Source of the DNA: Desulfobulbus rhabdoformis
GTDB taxonomy: Bacteria; Desulfobacterota; Desulfobulbia; Desulfobulbales; Desulfobulbaceae
DNA: 53,875 nucleotides
Reading direction: 5' to 3'
Assembly (NCBI RefSeq): GCF_016919065.1
Contig: NZ_JAFFQA010000035.1
Span: 1 to 53,875 of the forward strand
A program made the position numbers and the translations under genes. Below are positions 26,885-35,527 of the stretch, one piece after another (within the stretch, counting starts at the first letter, position 1; the number at the start of each line of letters is the position of its first letter). The notes below the pieces were generated by a model. The model was not told where the DNA came from. It searched no databases and worked only from the letters and a program-made list of their open reading frames with translations.

Positions 26885-27586
26885 CTAACAGTGACACCAG
26901 CACTCGCCGGTATTGGTGCATATATCGCACGGGGACTCGACCTGCTCGGCCTCGTACCCGGGACCGATACCCAGTACAAAAGAAACCGATTTACCGGGAG
27001 AAAGCACACCATACTCGTTGAGGCTGACCCCACACTGCTCAATGGGCAGCAGAGAACAAAGCTGGTGCTGCTCCTCAAGCGACCACCCTTCAATGGCGCC
27101 GGGGCATAAGACTCGCCCGACCCCCCAACTATTTTCAGCCGCTACCGCCTCAACCTCATGGTAAACCGCCCGACTCACCTGCAACAGCCCATATATTCCT
27201 GCACAGTCGGCCAGATAGCCTGCAAGCATATCCCCGGATCCCTGCAACTGCCGCAGGGAGCGATCAAATCCTTCTCCCAGTGTGGCGACGCAGCAGAGGA
27301 CCATACTCGCAGCTGCCAGTTCCCTTGCGTGTTCGCCCATCCGCAGGGTGGATGTCCTGAGGGATTGGGGACTGCGGAGAACCAGCTCGTTTTCTCCGAG
27401 CTCAGCGGGTTCAAACCATTGACAGACGGCCTCAGGTGTAAGCGTTGGCTGGATCGCATCAACAATGGCCAAAACCCTTTCGCTCCAATCCGGATCCATG
27501 GCCCGCCCTGGAAACATCGCCTGAGTGATGGCCAGATGGTCAAGCTTGATCTCCAGGTTGGGGACTATCTGCGGCAGGCTGTGCAT
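26885..27586 (-). CDS. Methionine-synthase activation-domain-like protein
   Basis: A 233-aa protein resembling the stand-alone 'vitamin B12-dependent methionine synthase activation domain' proteins often encoded with corrinoid methyltransferases. Features are a central helical region, VGRVLCPGAIEGWSLEEQHQLC in the position of the MetH PGY motif, and a Cys-rich tail (CDICTNTGECWCHC). It may help reduce Co(II) corrinoid or present it to RACo (inference). It starts 5 bp after the RACo stop, so the two are co-transcribed. Its stop is TAG; read-through would add 14 residues that include CCC before TGA, notable in a genome that decodes amber as pyrrolysine. Confidence 0.7.
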   Translation of the reverse strand: MHSLPQIVPNLEIKLDHLAITQAMFPGRAMDPDWSERVLAIVDAIQPTLTPEAVCQWFEPAELGENELVLRSPQSLRTSTLRMGEHARELAAASMVLCCVATLGEGFDRSLRQLQGSGDMLAGYLADCAGIYGLLQVSRAVYHEVEAVAAENSWGVGRVLCPGAIEGWSLEEQHQLCSLLPIEQCGVSLNEYGVLSPGKSVSFVLGIGPGYEAEQVESPCDICTNTGECWCHC

Positions 27587-27591
27587 CGATC

Positions 27592-29448
27592 CTAGTTTTG
27601 AAGAGCCGGAAACCTGGTCCGCTCGACAAAACGCAAATTAAACTCCGGATCTGAGGCTAACTCCACAGCGGTACATGCAGCGGCCAGTTGCTCGGCCTCT
27701 TTTCGCTTCTCCTGGTTCAGGAGGACAAGCATGGCACCGGCACCGGCAAGGTTGGCCCCACTTGAAATCTCCCCGGCGGTCACCTTGGGAGAGAGGAGAT
27801 CGACCAACAGCCCGTTATGCCAGTTAAAGTGAGCGCCAAAGGCACCGGTGATACAGGTCCGGGGAACCTCGTCCAGACCATACTGTTCCACCAGCTTTTC
27901 AATCCCCACCACAAGGGCGGATTTGGCCAGCTGGAAGGCTCGAATATCCATGAGCGTCAGCCTGATATCCTTCCCGGTTCCACTGTCTGCAGCCGGAATC
28001 ATGGTATAGGCATGGCCAAAGCCCTGATCGTCGCAGACAACACCCGGCGCATCCGCATTCAACCGCCCGGACTCTTCGATAATGCCGAGCTGTCGCATGC
28101 AGGCGATAACATCGATAAGCCCCGAACCGCAGAGCCCCTGCGGGCGAGCGCCCTCTTCCACACCGAGATGGTGATAACGAAGGCAGTTGGCTTGGGTATC
28201 GACAGAGACTGCATCAATAGCGCCAGCAACCGCCCGCATGCCGCAGGAGATGACAGCCCCTTCAAGGGCGGGTCCGGTGGCACAGCTGGTTGCCACAATG
28301 CGATCACCACAGCCCAGCAACAACTCGCCGTTGGTCCCGATATCGATAATCAAAGTTGGAGTGGCGACCTGATGCAGCCGCCCGCCAAGCGCCGCGGCTA
28401 CGCTGTCCCCTCCTAAAAATCCTGAGATAACAGGATAAATGTAGACATTGGCCTTGACACCAAGGGAGATGTTAAGCTCATCTGCCCAGATATTACGAGC
28501 CTCATGGGTGTTGGGCTGATAGGGTGCCCTGCCAAGCGATTCGGGCGAGTCGCCAGCAAAGATGGTCTGCATGGTGGTATTGCCAGCCACAACCAGCTCA
28601 TCAAGCTCGCCAGCTGATCGTCCACTGTCAGCGAGACACTTCCGGGCCAGTTGTTCCAATCCGGCGGCAACAGTGCCTTGCATTTGGGCAAGTTTTGCCT
28701 CACTCTCCACCGCACTGCTGATCCGGCTGATAACATCGTCGCCAAAGGTTCGCTGCGGATTGAACATAGCGGCCGAAGCCAACAAGGTTCCCGACTGCAG
28801 ATCGCAGAGATAGGCGGCAATGGTAGTGGTGCCGAGATCAACGGCAAGCCCGAGGCTTGCCAGCTGTTTTCCGGGGAGAACCGCACTCACCCCATGATGG
28901 CGATGACAGATGAGGGTTATTCCCTCTGTAAAAGAACTATTCTCCAGCAACGGCTCCAACTGTTGCCCAAGATCGAACTCCAAAAAATCGGGCCAATGAC
29001 CAAGTTGCTCAGCCAGAAAGCCAACAATCGGCTCAACAGAAGAGACAGCATCCGGCAACTGGACGGGGCTGATAAAAACGCGGCGGACAGTGGGGTCGCA
29101 GGAGCATTCAGGGGCTTGAATATCCTTACCCCGAGGAGAGGTACCGGCATCTTCTGCCGGTTCAACATGGACTGCTGCCTCTCCGCTGAGGGTAGCCAGG
29201 CAGGCCAGGCGTCCCCCTTCCGTAACCTGTTCGTCCCCAAGAAGCTGACGTTCCGCCTCGGTTAAGGGCGACAGGCCATTGCCTTCTTCTGCGCGAACAA
29301 GGCACTTACCGCAGACCCCGGCACCACCGCAGTCGCTGCGCACCAGGGCTCCGATTTGCTGCACCGCCTGCAGAACAGTTGTTCCGGCTTCGACAACCAC
29401 GCTTGTTTTGCTAGGATGCACTGTCAGACGACATGAATTACTCATCAT
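27592..29448 (-). CDS. RACo-type reductive activator of corrinoid proteins
   Basis: A 618-aa protein. Residues 1-100 form a plant-type [2Fe-2S] ferredoxin (SDCGGAGVCGKC with a fourth Cys in RLACLA). The remainder is the ASKHA/DUF4445 ATPase region: GLAVDLGTTTIAAYL phosphate loop, LIIDIGTNGELLLG second loop, GLCGSGLID and ITGAFGAH. RACo proteins use ATP to drive one-electron reduction of inactive Co(II) corrinoid to Co(I), and are the bacterial counterpart of RamA in methylamine pathways. The start ATGATG overlaps the stop of the DUF3795 gene; the second ATG (29445) has better spacing from GAGGA. It terminates with TAG. Confidence 0.92.
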   Translation of the reverse strand: MMSNSCRLTVHPSKTSVVVEAGTTVLQAVQQIGALVRSDCGGAGVCGKCLVRAEEGNGLSPLTEAERQLLGDEQVTEGGRLACLATLSGEAAVHVEPAEDAGTSPRGKDIQAPECSCDPTVRRVFISPVQLPDAVSSVEPIVGFLAEQLGHWPDFLEFDLGQQLEPLLENSSFTEGITLICHRHHGVSAVLPGKQLASLGLAVDLGTTTIAAYLCDLQSGTLLASAAMFNPQRTFGDDVISRISSAVESEAKLAQMQGTVAAGLEQLARKCLADSGRSAGELDELVVAGNTTMQTIFAGDSPESLGRAPYQPNTHEARNIWADELNISLGVKANVYIYPVISGFLGGDSVAAALGGRLHQVATPTLIIDIGTNGELLLGCGDRIVATSCATGPALEGAVISCGMRAVAGAIDAVSVDTQANCLRYHHLGVEEGARPQGLCGSGLIDVIACMRQLGIIEESGRLNADAPGVVCDDQGFGHAYTMIPAADSGTGKDIRLTLMDIRAFQLAKSALVVGIEKLVEQYGLDEVPRTCITGAFGAHFNWHNGLLVDLLSPKVTAGEISSGANLAGAGAMLVLLNQEKRKEAEQLAAACTAVELASDPEFNLRFVERTRFPALQN

Positions 29449-29855
29449 TCTTCCTCACTTTTTCCGACAGCGGAGAGGACCGCCCCGTTTTTCAGCTCAG
29501 CTTGCAGCTGATCATGCTCTTTTTGTACAGCAGGCTCCAGAGCAATAAGCTCTGTCAGCAATGCACAGATAGCCTGGGAACATGCTGCGCACCCCGATGG
29601 TGAACGCTTAATGGCGCATTGGCGCACTGTGCAGTTCCCACAAAATAAAAATTGCTCCCCACCGGTATTCCGGCAGCCGGAGCAATGAATATCAGCTCCG
29701 GTTAAATTCCAACCGTATCGCGCTGACCAGTTGCGTGCGACGGTGGTACGCGCCTGTTCTCCACCATGCTGCCCGGCCAGATACACCTCGCATCGGTCGC
29801 AGCGTAAGCCGCAATAGGCTCGAAAGGCAGAATTTTGTGCGGGGATGGCAGTCAT
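29445..29855 (-). CDS. DUF3795 cysteine-rich protein
   Basis: A 136-aa protein with about 12 Cys arranged YCGLRCDRCEVY, IHCSGCRNTGG, FCGNCTVRQCA and GCAACSQAICA, the layout of DUF3795 proteins, which probably bind a metal or Fe-S cluster. Members are frequent beside corrinoid methyltransferases and RACo; no activity is established. ATG 29855 preferred to the upstream TTG. Its stop overlaps the RACo start (ATGA-type), so they are translationally coupled. Confidence 0.8.
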   Translation of the reverse strand: MTAIPAQNSAFRAYCGLRCDRCEVYLAGQHGGEQARTTVARNWSARYGWNLTGADIHCSGCRNTGGEQFLFCGNCTVRQCAIKRSPSGCAACSQAICALLTELIALEPAVQKEHDQLQAELKNGAVLSAVGKSEEE

Positions 29856-29908
29856 GCTCAATCAACAGTTGAGAGAAATAATCTGGCAGGAGATCTCAGG
29901 GAGAGACG

Positions 29909-29932
29909 GGGCAGGAAACCTGATTCCTGCCC
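29909..29932. promoter_or_regulatory. 9-bp hairpin between the aminotransferase and DUF3795 genes
   Basis: GGGCAGGAA and TTCCTGCCC with a 6-nt loop, no T-run. It may be an mRNA-stability or processing element between two cotranscribed genes. Confidence 0.4.
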
Positions 29933-30005
29933 ACTACTCCTGGGTTGCATCTGTGTTGTAGCAGCCCTCAAAAAATTCTCCGAGAGGACCAGGGATGCCC
30001 CGCAC

Positions 30006-31319
30006 TTACAGCTGGCTGCAGGCCTTATCAAGCGAATCGGCCAAGAGCTGCATGTCATCTTTGGTGGCGCAGAGCGGCGGATTAATACGCAGAATATTGC
30101 CACCACGGCCGCCGCGGCCAACAATGACGCCACTCTCGCGGCAGGATTCCTGTACCTTGGAAGCCAGTTCGGTGGCCGCTTCTTTACTGGTGCGATCTTT
30201 GACAAACTCAATGGCACGCATCAGTCCTTTACCGCGAAAATCACCGATCACCTCGTATTTGTCCATCAAGCCGACCATCTCAGTTGCAAGATGATCTCCG
30301 GCCTCGGTGACATTGGCCATAATATTGTCATCTTCAATCACGCGCAGTACTGCACGCCCCGCGCTGCAGGACATGGGGTTGGAACCGTAGGTGTTGAAGA
30401 ACTTACGCTCGGCCATGGCCTCGGCAACTTCACGTCTGGCCACAACGGCTGAGAGCGGGAAGCCGTTCCCAATGCCCTTACCCATAACAATGATATCCGG
30501 AGTGACGCCGTGGGCCATGAACTCCCACATGTTGGCACCGGTACGGCCAAAACCGGTCTGAACCTCATCGATGATGCAGACACCACCGGCTGCACGAACA
30601 CGTTCAAACGCACCGGCCAGGTAGCCATCAGGCATGGTGAAGACACCACCAAAGCCTTGGATGGACTCAATAATCATACCCGCGATCTCACCAGGGGTAG
30701 AGCTGGCGATAGCCTCATCGATCTCGGCAAGATACTTGTCGGTTGCATCGCCGTGCAGCCCCCGGTAGATGTTGGGGTTGCTCACATGGACAACGCCGCC
30801 TCCAAGCGGCACTTTCTGGCGGCAGCTTTGGGTACCGGTCAGGCCCATGGCACCAAAATGGAGGCCATGATAGCTGTCGCGTAGCGCCAGCATGTCATTA
30901 TTGCCGGTGTAGAGCCGGGCCATCAACAGCGCCAGGTCGTTTGCCTCGGATCCACTGTTGACAAAGTGGGCGACCCACTCCTCACCTTTCGGAAAAGTCG
31001 CAGTCAACTCCTCGGCAAAATGGGCGGGAATAGCGTTAAAAAAGGTGGTTGTGGAATGACACAACTGATCCATCTGCTTTTTGACTTCCGCATTGACAAA
31101 GGGATGGCTGTGACCAACGCTCACGCAGAGGTTTTGCGCCAGGCAATCGAGATACTTTTTCCCTTTCTCATCAAAGACATACTGCATCTCGCCTTTTTTA
31201 AGGATAACCGGCTCATTGAAGGCGACAAAGGTACCCAGCGACGGAGACATGTAGCGACGACGCCGTGCCAGGGTCGCCTCATAGTCCCAATCGGTTACAA
31301 TTGGCTTATACGAATTCAT
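30006..31319 (-). CDS. Class III PLP-dependent aminotransferase
   Basis: A 437-aa fold-type I aminotransferase resembling alanine-glyoxylate or beta-alanine/gamma-aminobutyrate transaminases. FVNSGSEANDLALLMAR binds the PLP phosphate, IIDEVQTGFGRTG holds the ring-stacking Asp, and VMGKGIGNGFPLSAV carries the Schiff-base Lys. ATG 31319 follows AAGGAATATTG. It lies in the amine island between mtbB and the DUF3795/RACo genes. A role in handling an amino acid derived from a betaine or carnitine precursor, or simply ammonia, is possible; the substrate is not readable. Confidence 0.88.
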   Translation of the reverse strand: MNSYKPIVTDWDYEATLARRRRYMSPSLGTFVAFNEPVILKKGEMQYVFDEKGKKYLDCLAQNLCVSVGHSHPFVNAEVKKQMDQLCHSTTTFFNAIPAHFAEELTATFPKGEEWVAHFVNSGSEANDLALLMARLYTGNNDMLALRDSYHGLHFGAMGLTGTQSCRQKVPLGGGVVHVSNPNIYRGLHGDATDKYLAEIDEAIASSTPGEIAGMIIESIQGFGGVFTMPDGYLAGAFERVRAAGGVCIIDEVQTGFGRTGANMWEFMAHGVTPDIIVMGKGIGNGFPLSAVVARREVAEAMAERKFFNTYGSNPMSCSAGRAVLRVIEDDNIMANVTEAGDHLATEMVGLMDKYEVIGDFRGKGLMRAIEFVKDRTSKEAATELASKVQESCRESGVIVGRGGRGGNILRINPPLCATKDDMQLLADSLDKACSQL

Positions 31320-31655
31320 ACTCAATATTCCTTTTCGGGCAAAAACAATTCACCCTCCTCAACCAAGTCAGACAAGGAGAGGACAGAGTCTCGGAGGGTG
31401 ATGAATTGTACGTTATTCCTCTTCAAAAAAGATCGGGTGACGTGACCTTCGGCAGCCCTGCGTTTCCTGGTCATGCCATCGGGGTATCCTTGGCCTATTC
31501 CTCATAGACCCGCAATACATCCCTAAACAGACCGCGGAACCAAGACGTACGGATTACTCACACATGCCCCGTCATTTCTGAACAGACAGCAAGAGAGCTG
31601 TTTTACTTTCTCATTGATTACCAAGAAAGAGCTTGTGAGGTGATCCCTGTCACCC
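31320..31655. other. Leader between mtbB and the aminotransferase gene
   Basis: 336 bp without a gene. It contains the long-looped hairpin with T-run at 31341-31408. No -24/-12 promoter seen. Confidence 0.5.
31341..31408 (-). terminator. Long-loop terminator or attenuator before the aminotransferase gene
   Basis: On the minus strand CACCCTCC and GGAGGGTG, extended by CAATTC/GAATTG, pair around a loop of about 34 nt and are followed by TTTTT, 22 bp before the aminotransferase ATG. It either ends the mtbB transcript or attenuates the next gene. Confidence 0.5.
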
Positions 31656-33044
31656 TTACGCCATTCCGGTATTCTTCAAGAAACGCTCAACACAGTTGAT
31701 CTTCAGATCAAGCAGCTTGCTGATATTGTATTTGGCTGCAATGCCATCCACAGTACCCTGTCCTTCGGAGATTCGAAAAATTTTCAGATCTTCGCGCAAC
31801 TCGCCCATAACGATGGGGTCGTTGATGTCAGACACCGGAATACCAAGTTTCTCGGCTACATGCTGTTTCGCTGCATCGTTTCTCATGCCACGGTTCAGTT
31901 GCATACGGGCTACCAGATCTCCGGCAGTCCGTACTCCGCCCATTCCCGCAACAAGTGGATGCGCTGCATGCATACCATGAGGATCGCCTACCCCCACCTA
32001 CAACCCGTCAAGGCGACAGATTTCCACATGCGCCTTGGTTGCTCTGGAGAGGGCATCGACCGGGACGGTCAGCGTCAGTGGGATACCGCAAACGCCCATA
32101 CCCAGGTTGGCATGTACCGGAATCTCCGCCACGTCGGAACAGGCCTTACAGAAGGTCACCGAACGGGCAATATTCCAGGGCAGTGAGTTAGTGGTGACGA
32201 TATTGATCGCCGGACCAAAGATGGTTGCGCCAGCCTCTTTAGCGAGACGAACCTGATCCTGGGGATAGAGTCCCGCCAGCCGCTGCCCATGCCACTCAAG
32301 ACCGCCGTGCATACCGAGCACAAACTCACCGGCCATGCCCATCTCGATCCCCAGATCCGGGTATTTCTCCCGCAGGATCTCAGTTGCGCGCAGGGCTGCA
32401 AGGAAGTCGGCATCGCCAGCGGCACCGACAGTATCGATGTTGATGCCGTCTACGCCACCTTCATACATGGCCGAGGCAACAAAGACGATATCGCTGACTG
32501 CATGCTCAACGGCCTCTTCGTAGGCCTTCTGCGCCTCGTCGATCTTGCCCAAGGGCAGGAGGTCGGCGGGGTTGGGACAGGGACCGTCCGGCTGACTGTA
32601 CAAGCCAAGGTTGGGCATTGCGCCGTAGAAAACCGGAGCCACAGTGGAGTTGAGCAGCAGATCAAGATCAGGCAACTCAAAACCAACAATGGGCTTACAC
32701 GGTTTGTAGCTGTAGTCAATGTGCTGCAGCTCCAGGGTGTCAGCGCCCATGGCGCGTTCGAAAACCTGGAGCGACTGAACACGGTCGATGGTGATGTGGG
32801 CACGTCTGATCTTGGACGACATACCGTCATAGGTCATGACGACTTCCTTGCCGTCCTCAACACTGACAACCTTGTCCGGATTCTTGAAGATATCCAAGAG
32901 GTGTTCGATCTCGTCCTCTTTCAGGGGATCGACACCGGCGCGAGAGGCTGCATCATTGGTTCCTTCAATGATGTCTTCTCTCACCTCGTCTTCGGATAGC
33001 TCGACTTTGAAGCCGTCACCGTATCGGGTAAGAATTTTTCCCAT
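31656..33044 (-). CDS. mtbB: Dimethylamine:corrinoid methyltransferase, in-frame amber (pyrrolysine)
   Basis: A 462-aa MtbB when the TAG at 31998-32000 is read as pyrrolysine (residue 349). Upstream of it the frame ends VDALSRATKAHVEICRLDGL; directly after, it continues VGVGDPHGMHAAH and GGVRTAGDLVARM. Both halves match archaeal MtbB (467 aa, Pyl at 356) from memory. It demethylates dimethylamine, passing the methyl to a corrinoid protein. Other family blocks are ERAMGADTLELQHIDYS, FYGAMPNLGLY and GINIDTVGAAGD. It lies 90 bp downstream of pylD on the same strand, with a good ribosome-binding site at ATG 33044, and could be transcribed with the pyl genes. Annotated as two ORFs if amber is taken as stop. 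Confidence 0.95.
31998..32000 (-). other. In-frame amber codon read as pyrrolysine in mtbB
   Basis: TAG on the minus strand, followed without gap by the conserved C-terminal third of MtbB in the same frame. It is the catalytic position of methylamine methyltransferases. Confidence 0.93.
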
Positions 33045-33133
33045 AGACTTCTCCTTCTACTACTCCTTTTCCTGGTATTTTCAGCCTTACCGCCCCACCG
33101 ATGTTCACACACCAGCAGTTTGGTCGAGGCACC

Positions 33134-33982
33134 TTATTTCAATGCGCAATGCTCAGATTCCGGCGCAAAAGCCGCCGCCATAAGCATAGTTGCAACTCCA
33201 ATCTGTAATGGATCCCAGAGCAACCGGGAGCCGAGGGCAGCAGCAGCCTCCTCGGTCGTTCCACAGGGAACGCCGGGGGCGGCCATACAGGTTTGGCTGG
33301 TTATAGAGGCCACGTCCACTGTATTTGCCACCGGGGTCGCCTCAAAGATGAGGGAATGTGAACCAAGTGCTTCTTCACGAGTTGCAGCCACCTGGATATG
33401 TGCACCAGCAAATCTGGCCACCGCCTCCTGACATCGCTCTGGCCGGGGATCGAACACACTGACCTTGCCGCCCAACTCGATAATCGCCTCAATGCCAGCC
33501 AGGCCAACGGGCCCGCACCCGAGGACCAGTACAGGTTTTTCTCTCAGTCCTCCGGCAAGGGCCGCCAGTCCATGGACAAAACCACGTGCAGTGGCAATCG
33601 AGTTGTCAATCACCCTGCCCTGTTTCAGGTTGATGGCACAGAAGAGGTCGTCATCCGAGGTGAGGACAATATCAAAGTTGCCCTGATAGGCCTCAGCCAA
33701 CCCTGCGATATCTGTCTGTTTGGTCACCTCGGCACTAAATCCCAGAGACGTGCTGATGGCAGCAAGCGACTCGGAGAAATGGGTGATCACCCCTTCCCCG
33801 CTGGTAATCGGCACTGCGGCCACCCGAAAGTTTGCGGTTTGCGGAACAAGCTCCGGGGCAACGCCAGCAGCTCTGCAGGCCAGCTCGGCCAGAGTCATTC
33901 CCAGGTTCTGTTGCAGCTGTTTATGATAACAACACAGCTCTCCCCCGAGGTGTTCTACATCAGCAGATTTCAACCGTGTCAT
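33134..33982 (-). CDS. pylD: Pyrrolysine biosynthesis dehydrogenase PylD
   Basis: A 282-aa Rossmann-fold enzyme that oxidises 3R-methyl-D-ornithyl-N6-lysine, allowing ring closure to pyrrolysine. VLVLGCGPVGLAGIEAI is the NAD-binding glycine motif (about residues 147-163), and the C-terminus ends with the WDPLQIGVATMLM block seen in PylD. ATG 33982 follows GGAGG and overlaps the pylC end by 23 bp, so it is coupled to pylC. Neighbours pylC, pylSn and pylB confirm the pathway. Confidence 0.93.
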   Translation of the reverse strand: MTRLKSADVEHLGGELCCYHKQLQQNLGMTLAELACRAAGVAPELVPQTANFRVAAVPITSGEGVITHFSESLAAISTSLGFSAEVTKQTDIAGLAEAYQGNFDIVLTSDDDLFCAINLKQGRVIDNSIATARGFVHGLAALAGGLREKPVLVLGCGPVGLAGIEAIIELGGKVSVFDPRPERCQEAVARFAGAHIQVAATREEALGSHSLIFEATPVANTVDVASITSQTCMAAPGVPCGTTEEAAAALGSRLLWDPLQIGVATMLMAAAFAPESEHCALK

Positions 33983-35165
33983 GGCAGGCCTCCCCCTGGT
34001 GCACCCTGGTAGTGGGTTTTGAATCGATAACCTGGATAATACCGCAGCTTGCCTTAATCTGGGCAAGTCCAATCATGCGCCTATTTTCAAGCTCCTCGGC
34101 GGTGACTCCGGTATGAATCAGTGTGGCACACCAGTGTTTTTTGCCTGGTACATAATCAGTAATGGCTTCCTGGATCCCGAAAAAGCCTTCCTGCGTTGCC
34201 AAGGGCCCCGCAGTCCCCATGAGGTGTTCTCCTGCCAAGGTCATCACACCATCTGTGACCTGAATGTGCTCTAAACGCACATGTTGGGGGGCTGCCTGCT
34301 TCAGGACAACGTTATTGGTCCCGGGCAGGTAGACATCGGCTAACAGCTCGAGCATGTTGGTCTTTTGGGACCAGTAGACGGCAATAGGAGTCTGGCTGGG
34401 TAGGCGGGCATCGATCTCCAGCAGATAGAGTCTGTCGTCCTGGGCGATCACCTCGACGTCCATGATGCCGCAAAGGTTCAGTGCATGCGCAAGCTGAAGG
34501 GAAATACATCGCAGTTTTTCAGCCAACTCCTGGCTGATAGCGGTCGGTGCAGTGACCGCCTTGCAGTCATTGCCCTGATCCATATGAATCTCGGTGATTT
34601 GCGGCGTATCGTAGTGTCCATCCCGGCCAATCACCTCAAGGGAGTAAGAAGGACCGGCGATAAACTGCTGCCCTACCCAACTCTCCGCGGTCTGCTCGGT
34701 TTGCCCAAAAAATCGCCGGTAGTCTGCCTCGTTTTCCAAAATGGTCACGCCACGGCTGCCACTTGAGCTATCGGGTTTCACCAGAAGCGGAAATCCACAC
34801 TCAGGAAAGGGTTTGGGCATATCCAACCCCAGTTTCCCGAACAGCGCATAGGACAGGCTTTTTGAGCAGGAAAGTGCGTTGGCAACGAAGTCAAAGGCAA
34901 TAGGGCAATTGAGCTCTCTTTGGACCTTTTTCAGTGCTGCCAGGGCTTCCCGATTTTCCAGAGCCGGCAGAATCAAATCAACCTTGGTGAGCACAGACTG
35001 AATCACTGCGGGCTGACAGACGTCGGCCAGGATGGTTTCATCACAGAGACCGGATGCAGGTGTATTGGCGCGCTTATCAATGAGCAGGGTTTGCCAGCCC
35101 GCTTTCCGGGCGAGATAGGCGGCTTCGACTCCCTGCAGTTTGCCGCCGATGATTGCAAGTCGCAT
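33960..35165 (-). CDS. pylC: 3-methylornithine-L-lysine ligase PylC
   Basis: A 401-aa ATP-grasp ligase that joins 3R-methyl-D-ornithine to the epsilon-amine of lysine. It starts MRLAIIGGKLQGVEAAYLA (N-terminal Rossmann-like domain). The ATP-grasp region contains FPLLVKPDSSSGSRGV (about residues 125-140) and the metal-binding block LYLLEIDARLPSQTP. ATG 35165 follows AAGAAGGTAAG, 14 bp after pylSn. Overlaps pylD by 23 bp. Confidence 0.94.
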   Translation of the reverse strand: MRLAIIGGKLQGVEAAYLARKAGWQTLLIDKRANTPASGLCDETILADVCQPAVIQSVLTKVDLILPALENREALAALKKVQRELNCPIAFDFVANALSCSKSLSYALFGKLGLDMPKPFPECGFPLLVKPDSSSGSRGVTILENEADYRRFFGQTEQTAESWVGQQFIAGPSYSLEVIGRDGHYDTPQITEIHMDQGNDCKAVTAPTAISQELAEKLRCISLQLAHALNLCGIMDVEVIAQDDRLYLLEIDARLPSQTPIAVYWSQKTNMLELLADVYLPGTNNVVLKQAAPQHVRLEHIQVTDGVMTLAGEHLMGTAGPLATQEGFFGIQEAITDYVPGKKHWCATLIHTGVTAEELENRRMIGLAQIKASCGIIQVIDSKPTTRVHQGEACHDTVEIC

Positions 35166-35179
35166 TGTTCTTACCTTCT

Positions 35180-35527
35180 TTACTTTCCTGCTTCTTCACT
35201 CAGGGTTGAACCAAAATGGCGGCTGAACCGGGTTGAAGAAAATTTAGCGAGTTTCCACTCCGGGATACGGCATTCACGACACGAGGAACTGGTGCACTTG
35301 TTGCGCAGAGCCCGAGCAGCGCGACTTTTGCGTGAATTGTTGACGATAAATTCCCGGTTACAGTGGGTGGTGATACGAGCCTGATCACCAAAAATTTCAA
35401 TGGAACGGATGCCATGCAAGATGCCTGTCCGCGAGGGCCAAAATTTCATTTTCGAGATGAGATCAAAAAGAGCGGCTCTGGTTCGGTAATAGCGGATTGC
35501 CGGCTTTTTTTCGGTCTTGTTGTCCAT
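35180..35527 (-). CDS. pylSn: PylSn, tRNA-Pyl-binding N-terminal half of pyrrolysyl-tRNA synthetase
   Basis: A 115-aa basic protein equivalent to the N-terminal domain of archaeal PylS, encoded separately as in other bacteria. Matching blocks are MKFWPSRTGILHGIRSIEI, FIVNNSRKSRAARALRNK and the Cys/His-type zinc region CTSSSCREC. It binds the T arm and variable loop of tRNA-Pyl. The ATG overlaps the pylB stop (TGATG), indicating translational coupling. It lies between pylB and pylC, whereas in Desulfitobacterium the gene sits at the end of the cluster (from memory). Confidence 0.92.
   Translation of the reverse strand: MDNKTEKKPAIRYYRTRAALFDLISKMKFWPSRTGILHGIRSIEIFGDQARITTHCNREFIVNNSRKSRAARALRNKCTSSSCRECRIPEWKLAKFSSTRFSRHFGSTLSEEAGK

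Noticed and set aside
27592..27594. Pyrrolysine at the end of RACo
   Set aside because: Read-through meets another TAG eight codons later and no conserved sequence follows, so amber acts as a stop here.
31656..31997. Separate 113-residue gene after mtbB
   Set aside because: It begins at the codon right after the amber and continues the MtbB sequence; it is the same gene.
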